DNA of 6,235 bases. Source: an uncultured Chloroflexota bacterium (GTDB lineage: Bacteria > Chloroflexota > Anaerolineae > Aggregatilineales > Phototrophicaceae). Location: contig CALMZT010000353.1 in the NCBI GenBank assembly GCA_937870805.1, positions 1 through 6,235 of the forward strand, read 5' to 3'. A program made the translations under genes and the position numbers. Numbering within the stretch: the stretch's first letter is position 1; each line of letters begins with the position of its first letter. This document shows positions 1 through 5,410 of this stretch, piece by piece. The notes beneath the pieces were generated by a model. It searched no databases, was not told where the DNA came from, and saw only the letters and a list, made by a program, of their open reading frames with translations.

Positions 1-9
1 GCTATTGCT

Positions 10-37
10 AAGGGCGAACGAACGGTTCGCCTTTTTT
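10..37 (+). terminator. Rho-independent terminator of an upstream unit
   Basis: A perfect 7-bp stem, GGCGAAC (13-19) with GTTCGCC (25-31), encloses a 5-base loop and is followed directly by six T (32-37). The A's before the stem can extend the pairing into the T run. A TAA at 9-11 could be the stop of the gene this terminator serves, but too little upstream sequence is visible to say. Confidence 0.8.
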
Positions 38-39
38 GA

Positions 40-68
40 TTGTCGTAGGAACTGGTGAATGATACAAT
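40..68 (+). promoter_or_regulatory. Sigma70-like promoter for the lipoprotein gene
   Basis: TTGTCG (40-45) and TACAAT (63-68) are separated by 17 bases, close to the TTGACA/TATAAT consensus with optimal spacing. The site lies just after the upstream terminator and about 45 bases before the chosen ATG at 113, which fits a free-standing transcription start. It is a consensus match only. Confidence 0.5.
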
Positions 69-101
69 GCGTCTATAAGCTGAATATTCGCTGTAATCTT
101 C

Positions 102-107
102 AAAGGA
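102..107 (+). promoter_or_regulatory. Ribosome binding site that fixes the lipoprotein start
   Basis: AAAGGA lies five bases before the ATG at 113. The open frame also contains an earlier ATG at 59, but that one sits inside the promoter region and would place a charged, cysteine-containing extension ahead of the signal peptide. This site and the signal peptide both support 113. Confidence 0.65.
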
Positions 108-112
108 CTACT

Positions 113-1285
113 ATGCGCTATCGAATCGCATTTTTGATCTTGATTATGTTGTGGGCGTTTACCGCGTGCAACCTCGCCGGTGAACCCCCGACGCAGCGCC
201 CCTCACAGGTGACGCCGCAGACACAGGGCAGACCACAGGTGACCATTGTCTCCGTCACGCCGGGGCAGAGCGTCGGGTTGAACCAACAGGTAATCCTCAC
301 CGCCGCCGTGACCGATACCGTCGGCGTGACGCGCGTCAATCTCAGCGCGAACGGGCAGGTGGCGGATACCTTCTCTTCGGCATCGTCGGCGGGTGAAACC
401 AACCGCACGGTACAGCTAGACTTTACGCCGCGCACGGTGGGCGTGGTCACGCTGGAAGTGGTCGCCTCGCGCCTCGATGGTACGCAGAGCGAACCCGCAA
501 CCACACAGATCACGGTGGGCGCAGCAGCAACTGCCACACGGTTGCCCGGCGCAAGCAGTACAGGCGGCACCAGCGGCGGTACGGGTGGAGTACCTGCGAA
601 CCCCTGCTTGAACGTTTCAGCGACGGTATGCAGCGCGTGTATCAGCGGGGCAGCGGGCGCGAATTTGCGTCCTGCGCCGAGTACACAGACGACGCCGATT
701 CGTGTATTGCCAGCGGGCACCATCACCGCGATTACCGGGCGTACTTCTGATAACCAGTGGTGGCAGGTGCGCGAAGGCAATGGCAGCGCGTGGTTGAGCG
801 CTACCGTCGTGACGGCGCTGGGCATTTGCACCAGTGTTCCAGTGGTTGCCAATTCCGGGAATCCAACGCAGATAGTGATTCCATCGTCAACGCCTGTTGT
901 GTTAACTTCTACGCCCATTCCAGCACAGCCGACTTCTACGCGCGTTCCACCAGATCTGGTCGTCGCCTCGATCACGGGCGCAGAGACGTTGCAGCGTTCA
1001 GGTGGCAGTGTCACATCGACATACACCATTGTCATCACCAACACAGGCGGCAGCGCGACAGGAACATTTAGCAGCACGCTCACTGTTCTGCCGGGTAATA
1101 CGGTGACGAACCTTGCGGCAATTTCTTCGCTGAATGCGGGCGAAAGTATCACCCTGCCGACGCCGCTGACCTTCACGGGCGCGGGCACGTACACGCTCAA
1201 CGTGCGCGCCGACAGTGGCAATAACGTGACAGAGAGTTTTGAGGCGAACAACACCAACTCGTTCGTCGTGACAGTGACAAATTAA
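113..1285 (+). CDS. Secreted lipoprotein with Ig-like, SH3b and CARDB-like domains
   Basis: This is a predicted surface lipoprotein of 390 residues, counted from the ATG at 113. A hydrophobic signal peptide ends in the lipobox-like FTA-C, making Cys19 the likely lipidated residue; F at -3 is a less common choice. Residues about 42-136 form a bacterial Ig-like beta-sandwich. Residues about 165-239 form an SH3b-type domain, marked by NLRPAPS (184-190) and QWWQVR (215-220), with cysteines 165, 173, 176 and 239 at its edges that could form disulfides. A Thr/Pro/Ser linker (about 251-280) leads to a CARDB-like domain (281-390) that ends in the typical SFEANNTNS strand region. SH3b domains often bind cell-wall peptides and CARDB domains mediate adhesion, so a cell-envelope binding role is inferred. 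No enzymatic motif is seen. The gene appears monocistronic, with its own promoter and terminator. Confidence 0.85.
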   Translation: MRYRIAFLILIMLWAFTACNLAGEPPTQRPSQVTPQTQGRPQVTIVSVTPGQSVGLNQQVILTAAVTDTVGVTRVNLSANGQVADTFSSASSAGETNRTVQLDFTPRTVGVVTLEVVASRLDGTQSEPATTQITVGAAATATRLPGASSTGGTSGGTGGVPANPCLNVSATVCSACISGAAGANLRPAPSTQTTPIRVLPAGTITAITGRTSDNQWWQVREGNGSAWLSATVVTALGICTSVPVVANSGNPTQIVIPSSTPVVLTSTPIPAQPTSTRVPPDLVVASITGAETLQRSGGSVTSTYTIVITNTGGSATGTFSSTLTVLPGNTVTNLAAISSLNAGESITLPTPLTFTGAGTYTLNVRADSGNNVTESFEANNTNSFVVTVTN

Positions 1286-1299
1286 CGATCTTTTTCTTG

Positions 1300-1329
1300 G
1301 GGGTACGATGCGCCGTGCCCCTACTTTTT
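1300..1329 (+). terminator. Rho-independent terminator after the lipoprotein gene
   Basis: An 8-bp stem with one G-T wobble, GGGGTACG (1300-1307) with CGTGCCCC (1314-1321), has a 6-base loop. TAC and then five T (1325-1329) follow, starting 15 bases after the lipoprotein stop. Its minus-strand reading begins GTAGGGGC, a form often seen in dispersed intergenic palindromes. Confidence 0.65.
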
Positions 1330-1474
1330 ATAGCATTTGCGCCTCAAACTCCGCTTTCTCACCGATTGCTAATGATTGATATTGAGAAACCTCCTACTGC
1401 GCTTGCGAAGAAACCATTTCTGAGCGTTAATTAAAGACGAATCGAACTGATGTTGTAAGGACTATTTTGGGCAC

Positions 1475-3451
1475 ATGCCAATCCATGTGTTGATTATTCA
1501 TCCACGTTTAGACTTTGTGGTCAGCCTCAAGCAGGCACTTGAGCGCAACGGGGCTTATGATGTTCACCCCTTTACGTCTGCCGACACGGCGGTGGATTAT
1601 CTGCGCTATCACCCGCAAGACGTGGCGCTCATTGACCTGAACTTAACGCCTTTAGGCGGCGTGGAATTGGTGAAGCTGCTGCGCGCGGTGCAGCGCAATC
1701 TGGCGATTATCGTCAGTCCGCGCCAGCCTGATATGCTGTTGAGGCAAATGGGTGCTCAAGGCAGCGTTGATGTGCCTGTCACGGCGCGCCAACTGATTCC
1801 GCTGTTGGAGGATGCATTAGCGCGGGTTGCACGCAAGCCTGACGACAGCAGCCTTGGCCCGACACGTCCCGCGCCGTCGGTGCTGCCTGAAATGCCGCCC
1901 GCGCCAAAAGCGACACTGCCCGCTCCAAAAGAAGACAAGCCGCTGGAAATTGTCGTGCCCGACTCCAGGACGACGCCAGAAGTCAAAACCCCTTCGACGT
2001 TCCAGCGTTTGGCGGCTGAAGAACCGCCGATGCCTGCATTTGAGGACAGCGGCACAGTGCATGATCTGCGTGCAGGTGTCAGCGAACAGAACTACCGTGA
2101 AGTGGTGTCACTGCTCAACAAGTCGCGTCCGTTGGCGAAGCGCACGCCACCGCCGCCTACGCCGCGCTTGCCCGAAATTCCGACGGAAATGATGCCTGCT
2201 ACGCCCGGCGAAGCATTCCCTGAACCGGAGACGACTGAAAACATCCCCGCGCAGTTCATCCTGGAGACGGCGCTGGACGAAACGACGCCGCTGAGTATGG
2301 TGTTGACCAACGTCCAGAAGCAGCTTTCGGAAAGCAATATCAGCATTGACGAGCCGGACTTCTTATCCGAAATCGAAGAGGACGACGAGCCGCTGGAATA
2401 TGGGACAAGCGGTACGCAGCCGTCACAGCCTATTGAAGCCACAAAGATGGAAATGGAACAGCCGCCGACACTGCCGGAACAGCCGCGCGATCTTGAAATA
2501 CCTGATGAGCCTGAGGAACACTCCTACACGCGCCCGTTCAGCGCCGAAGAAATCCGCGAACTTGCCGCCGATTTTGAAAAGTTAGCGGCGTTTGATCTGC
2601 TGCCAGATGATGTTGAAATTCCGCATGTGCCGCAGGGCTTGGATGAAGAATCAACTGACCCCGAAATTGCCAAGCTGGCGCTGCGGCTGACGCAGGCATC
2701 GCTGGAACTGGCGGCAGAAGCTACGCTGCTGGCGAAGAATTACAAAATCGTCGCTTACGCCGGGACTTTGCCCCGCGAAGAAGTGGAAGCGCTGCGCGAA
2801 GCCGTCTCGAACGACTGGCACGCCAATCCCAATGAGGCGCGCATCCGCTTCAAGACCTTGCCCAGCAGCGGCAAAGACTACATGCTGTATTCTCGCCGCA
2901 CGGAAGGCGATTACACGTTGACGATGATCTTCGGCGGTGCGCTGCCGTTGAATGCCATTCGTCGTCAGGGGCAGCGGTTGGTAGATGCATTGAGTGCTGT
3001 GCCGGAAGCGCTTGTCGAAGAGGTGATCGAGACGGATGTTGTTGAGGAAGCGCCGGAACAGGTTGAAGAAGTCGCGCCTGTCAAATATACGGGCACGATG
3101 ACGGCGTATACCTGTCTCTGGTTGCTGCGCGACGTTGAACAGGCACTGAGCGTAGGGACAATGCAAGCGCTGGCAAGCGGCTTACGCTGGCAGTTAGGTA
3201 AAGCCAGTTGGGACATCAAGGCGCTCGACATTCACGAAGATTACGTTTACATGTTTGTCGATGTGCCCGGCGAACTCCCCGGTCAGGACATCATCCGTGA
3301 GCTGAAGCGCCGCGCCGCCGACATCGTAGTCACGCGCGATAAAATACTGGATGCGCAAACCCTGTGGCTCGACAGCTACTTGGTTATCACGCCAGGTCGT
3401 GACTTGACGCAGGAAGAAATCCAGGGGTTCATCCACTTCGCGCGGATGTAA
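1475..3451 (+). CDS. Receiver-domain protein with Roadblock-like and inactivated Y1/HUH transposase-like domains
   Basis: The protein has 658 residues. (1) Residues 1-115 form a CheY-like receiver fold. Asp54 (in ALIDLNL) sits at the phospho-acceptor position and Ser81 at the switch position, but the N-terminal acidic pair is His9-Pro10 and the usual Lys before Pro101 is Val100, so phosphorylation is doubtful. (2) Residues about 116-349 are a Pro/Glu-rich, probably disordered linker with three LPExP motifs. (3) Residues about 396-506 have a helix-strand-helix-strands-helix pattern resembling Roadblock/LC7. (4) After an acidic linker, residues about 540-658 follow the IS200/IS605 transposase pattern: YTCLWLL, WDIKALDI, then DYVYMFVDVP where the family has DHVHLLV, then a LW..SYLVIT block and a last helix. 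The HUH histidines are Tyr590 and Tyr592, and the nucleophile position appears to be Phe652. No signal peptide is seen, so it is cytoplasmic, and a regulatory or scaffold role is inferred. The nearest AAGGA is 13 bases before the ATG, which is long. Confidence 0.8.
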   Translation: MPIHVLIIHPRLDFVVSLKQALERNGAYDVHPFTSADTAVDYLRYHPQDVALIDLNLTPLGGVELVKLLRAVQRNLAIIVSPRQPDMLLRQMGAQGSVDVPVTARQLIPLLEDALARVARKPDDSSLGPTRPAPSVLPEMPPAPKATLPAPKEDKPLEIVVPDSRTTPEVKTPSTFQRLAAEEPPMPAFEDSGTVHDLRAGVSEQNYREVVSLLNKSRPLAKRTPPPPTPRLPEIPTEMMPATPGEAFPEPETTENIPAQFILETALDETTPLSMVLTNVQKQLSESNISIDEPDFLSEIEEDDEPLEYGTSGTQPSQPIEATKMEMEQPPTLPEQPRDLEIPDEPEEHSYTRPFSAEEIRELAADFEKLAAFDLLPDDVEIPHVPQGLDEESTDPEIAKLALRLTQASLELAAEATLLAKNYKIVAYAGTLPREEVEALREAVSNDWHANPNEARIRFKTLPSSGKDYMLYSRRTEGDYTLTMIFGGALPLNAIRRQGQRLVDALSAVPEALVEEVIETDVVEEAPEQVEEVAPVKYTGTMTAYTCLWLLRDVEQALSVGTMQALASGLRWQLGKASWDIKALDIHEDYVYMFVDVPGELPGQDIIRELKRRAADIVVTRDKILDAQTLWLDSYLVITPGRDLTQEEIQGFIHFARM

Positions 3452-3457
3452 ATTGAA

Positions 3458-3841
3458 TTAAACGCTTTCCATCTGGCGTTGATCGTAAATCGCTTGCGCA
3501 GCGTTGACTTCGTTAATGTTGGCTTCTGCCCAATCACGGATAGCGGCAATCGGCGCGCACAGCGTTTTACCTAGCGGCGTGAGTTTATATTCCACGCGCG
3601 GCGGCACTTCGGCGTAAATCGTTCGGTACACCAAGCCGTCACGCTCAAGTGTGCGTAAGGTTTGCGTCAGCATCTTTTGCGAAATCCCTTCGATCTGCCG
3701 TTGAAGCTCCGAAAAACGCTTCGGCTCATTTTCCAGCAGCCCGATCACCAGCGCCGTCCATTTGTCTGCGATGCGATCCAATACCTTCCGCGTGGGGCAG
3801 TTCATATCGTAGACATTCGGTTCCAAGACGATAGTTTCCAT
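3458..3841 (-). CDS. qorR: HxlR/DUF24-family redox-sensing transcriptional regulator (QorR/YodB-like)
   Basis: This is a 127-residue winged-helix DNA-binding protein of normal family length. It has the N-terminal NCP motif with Cys15, the cysteine used for thiol sensing in YodB and QorR. The hallmark sequence RKVLDRIADKW follows, then the HTH around residues 42-73 (RFSELQRQIEGISQKMLTQ) and the wing with PPRVEYKLTPLGKTL (80-94). A second cysteine is Cys95. The start at 3841 matches the family; the frame stays open further upstream, but that part would cover the shared promoter. No strong Shine-Dalgarno is seen close to the ATG. The gene is divergent from the qorB-like gene, as E. coli ytfH is from qorB (ytfG), so it probably represses that gene and itself. 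Its stop lies six bases from the stop of the convergent receiver-domain gene. The gene symbol is inferred from family and context. Confidence 0.88.
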   Translation of the reverse strand: METIVLEPNVYDMNCPTRKVLDRIADKWTALVIGLLENEPKRFSELQRQIEGISQKMLTQTLRTLERDGLVYRTIYAEVPPRVEYKLTPLGKTLCAPIAAIRDWAEANINEVNAAQAIYDQRQMESV

Positions 3842-3871
3842 AAAGTAAGTACCCCACTTTGAAGTGCCTTC

Positions 3872-3900
3872 TTGCGATTCGATAGTTGCTCTCTTATAGT
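3872..3900 (+). promoter_or_regulatory. Promoter of the qorB-like gene
   Basis: TTGCGA (3872-3877) and TATAGT (3895-3900) are separated by 17 bases, each matching four or five of six sigma70 consensus positions. The gene's ribosome site and ATG follow within 35 bases. On the minus strand, TTGCTA (3919-3914) and TATAAG (3898-3893) with a 15-base spacer could serve the hxlR-type gene, so the divergent promoters would overlap. Confidence 0.5.
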
Positions 3901-3906
3901 GACTAT
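3896..3906. promoter_or_regulatory. Palindromic operator candidate for the HxlR-type regulator
   Basis: ATAGTGACTAT is a perfect inverted repeat (5-bp arms, one central base) overlapping the -10 elements of both divergent promoter candidates. A third ATAGT lies at 3882-3886. Repressors of this family bind short A/T-rich palindromes next to their divergent target, so the placement fits autoregulation and repression of the qorB-like gene. The assignment rests on position and symmetry only. Confidence 0.4.
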
Positions 3907-3920
3907 TGTATCTTAGCAAG

Positions 3921-3926
3921 AAAGGA
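3921..3926 (+). promoter_or_regulatory. Ribosome binding site of the qorB-like gene
   Basis: AAAGGA lies six bases before the ATG at 3933. It decides against the in-frame TTG at 3906, which lies upstream of this site and within the operator palindrome. Confidence 0.65.
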
Positions 3927-3932
3927 AATCTC

Positions 3933-4823
3933 ATGTCAAACCCAACACTGTTGGTCACAGGCGCGTCTGGTCATTTAGGTCGGCGCGTACTGGAACTGCT
4001 ATTGGAGTCGCAATCGGGACAGGTGATGGCGGTCACGCGCCATCCCGAAAAATTGGCAGACTTTGCGCAGCGCGGCGTGCTCGTGCGGCAGGGCGATTTT
4101 GATGTGCCTGAGAATTTGATCGCAGCGTTCACAGGCGCTGATCGTGTGCTCATCATCAGCACCGACGTAGTAGGAGAATCAGGGCGTAGGCTGAAGCAGC
4201 ATGTGAATGCGGTGCAAGCTGCCGAAAAAGCGGGTGTCTCCCATGTCGTTTATACGTCGCTGACCAATCCCGAAGCAGGAACGCCCGTAGTGCTTGCGCC
4301 CGATCATTACGGCACAGAACAGGCGCTGGCACAAAGCAGTTTAGGCTGGACAGTGCTGCGCAATAACATTTATGCGGATGGGCTGCTATTCACATTGGGT
4401 CAGGCACTCAAGACCGGTGTGTTGACCAGCGCAGCAGGCGATGGCAAAGCCGCCTACGTCACACGCGAAGACTGTGCCCGCGCAGCAGCGGCAGCCCTCG
4501 CGTCAGCGTTTACAGGGCAGAGGACGCTGGATATTACGGGTCCTGTCGCCTATTCACAGGGCGAACTCGCGCAAATTGCAACACAGCTTACAGGCACGCA
4601 GGTCAATTATGTGCCTGCCACAGCAGAGACCATCATCGGTTACATGGTACAAGCCGGGCTGCCGCGCTCACTTGCCGAAGCCTATGTGTCGTTTGATGTA
4701 GGCATTGCGCAGGGTTTCTTTAGTCGCGTCAGTCATGATCTGGCGGAACTCACCGAACACGCACCAATGAGTGCAGCAGAATTCTTAGCTGCACACCTTG
4801 AAGCGTTAGTGAGCGCGAACTAA
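3933..4823 (+). CDS. qorB: QorB-like NAD(P)H:quinone oxidoreductase (NmrA-type atypical SDR)
   Basis: This is a 296-residue cytoplasmic Rossmann-fold protein, close in length to E. coli QorB (ytfG). The N-terminal dinucleotide motif is GASGHLG (10-16). Arg36 in VTRHPEK sits where NADPH-preferring members hold the 2'-phosphate. Further family blocks are LIISTDVVG (73-81), YTSL (107-110), the HYGTEQALA segment (125-133) in the place of QorB's HIETEKMLA, LRNN.Y (142-147), and GDGK followed by a TR.D block as in QorB. These enzymes reduce quinones with NADPH and belong to the NmrA-like branch without the classical YxxxK catalytic pair. The gene faces an HxlR/DUF24 regulator across 91 bases, matching the known qorR-qorB arrangement, so induction by quinones or other thiol-reactive electrophiles is inferred. 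Other NmrA-family oxidoreductases are the main alternative. Confidence 0.88.
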   Translation: MSNPTLLVTGASGHLGRRVLELLLESQSGQVMAVTRHPEKLADFAQRGVLVRQGDFDVPENLIAAFTGADRVLIISTDVVGESGRRLKQHVNAVQAAEKAGVSHVVYTSLTNPEAGTPVVLAPDHYGTEQALAQSSLGWTVLRNNIYADGLLFTLGQALKTGVLTSAAGDGKAAYVTREDCARAAAAALASAFTGQRTLDITGPVAYSQGELAQIATQLTGTQVNYVPATAETIIGYMVQAGLPRSLAEAYVSFDVGIAQGFFSRVSHDLAELTEHAPMSAAEFLAAHLEALVSAN

Positions 4824-4852
4824 GGGATAGACGGACTAAAACAACTTTTGTA

Positions 4853-4872
4853 GGGCGCAAGAGCTTGCGCCC
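4853..4872. terminator. Palindrome between convergent genes, probable bidirectional terminator
   Basis: GGGCGCAA (4853-4860) pairs with TTGCGCCC (4865-4872) in a perfect 8-bp stem with a 4-base loop. It lies directly after the HAD stop codon on the minus strand and 29 bases after the qorB-like stop on the plus strand. T-tracts are weak on both sides, so it may work poorly as an intrinsic terminator or be a dispersed intergenic palindrome. Confidence 0.5.
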
Positions 4873-5331
4873 TTATGTGCTGCCCCCGTTCATCAGCAGT
4901 TCCATCAGCGTCTCTATAGGCTCCAAAGCGTTAATCTCCATCGTCATACGCTTATCAGGACAAGGTTCACCGAAGCGGTTGAGCCATATCGTGCGGATGC
5001 CAACCCCTTGCGCGCCCAAAACGTCGTTTGCCCACGAATCACCCACCATCACGACTTCGTGACACTGGCAGCCCACGCGCTCAAGTGCCGCCTCGAAAAT
5101 CCTGGGATGCGGCTTGGCGATGCCTACTTCTTCTGAAATCACCAGCACATCAATCAGCGACGTAATCCCTAAGTGGCGCAGCTTGGCGTGCTGTTCTTCA
5201 ACCGTGTTGTTGGTGACGATGACGATTTTTACGCCTTCAGCGCGCAGACGCTTGAGCAGCGTTTCTGCGCCCGCGATCAATTGTCGCCGCGTAAGCCTGT
5301 CGTTCACGATGCGCCCCCAGACCCGTTCCAA
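4873..5331 (-). CDS. HAD-family hydrolase, 5'-truncated
   Basis: This is the C-terminal part of a haloacid-dehalogenase-superfamily phosphohydrolase, read from a TTG at 5331; the same frame is open only back to 5343, where a TAA (5346-5344) stops it. Counting from that TTG, motif II is IVTNN (Thr40), motif III is Lys73 in GIAKPHPRIF, and motif IV is GDSWANDV with Asp98 and Asp103. The catalytic N-terminal DxDGT motif I and most of the cap are missing, so some 80 or more residues have been lost. A fragment without motif I cannot be an active phosphatase. The loss coincides with an abrupt rise in GC and the start of an unrelated gene fragment on the other strand. A true gene cut by a sequence junction is therefore more likely than a short HAD variant. 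The substrate cannot be told. Confidence 0.8.
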   Translation of the reverse strand: MERVWGRIVNDRLTRRQLIAGAETLLKRLRAEGVKIVIVTNNTVEEQHAKLRHLGITSLIDVLVISEEVGIAKPHPRIFEAALERVGCQCHEVVMVGDSWANDVLGAQGVGIRTIWLNRFGEPCPDKRMTMEINALEPIETLMELLMNGGST

Positions 5332-5340
5332 GCAGAGTCC

Positions 5341-5410
5341 GCCTTAGCCCAGGAATCTCGCCGACCCCTTATTCAATGCGGATCGTGCGCCATGCGCCGA
5401 CGTCCGCTTC
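5341..5410. other. Composition junction: two unrelated truncated genes abut
   Basis: Left of this interval a HAD gene loses its N-terminal part; right of it an amidohydrolase gene begins in mid-protein. The minus frame closes at 5346-5344 and the plus frame at 5345-5347, so both open frames end at nearly the same base. Hand counts of 60-base rows give about 53% GC at 5101-5160 against 75% at 5461-5520 and 80% at 5581-5640. No inverted repeat, insertion element end or target duplication is evident here. Confidence 0.7.

Noticed and set aside
59..112. Upstream ATG extension of the lipoprotein
   Set aside because: It would overlap the promoter and put 18 non-hydrophobic residues before the signal peptide; the ATG at 113 has the ribosome site.
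118..1257. Long open frame (379 codons) on the minus strand
   Set aside because: It lies antisense to the lipoprotein gene, which has a signal peptide, recognisable domains, promoter and terminator. The antisense translation shows no family motifs and arises from the codon bias of the true gene.
1475..3451. Active insertion sequence based on the transposase-like domain
   Set aside because: The catalytic residues are replaced, the domain is fused to a 530-residue regulatory part, and no element ends or hairpin boundaries flank the gene.
3842..3860. Inverted repeat AAAGT/ACTTT in the hxlR leader as a second operator
   Set aside because: The arms are only 5 bp with a 9-base spacer in A/T-rich sequence, and it lies downstream of the likely promoter; chance is a sufficient explanation.
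3906..3932. TTG start for the qorB-like gene
   Set aside because: It lies in the operator palindrome and upstream of the AAAGGA site; the family N-terminus fits the ATG at 3933.
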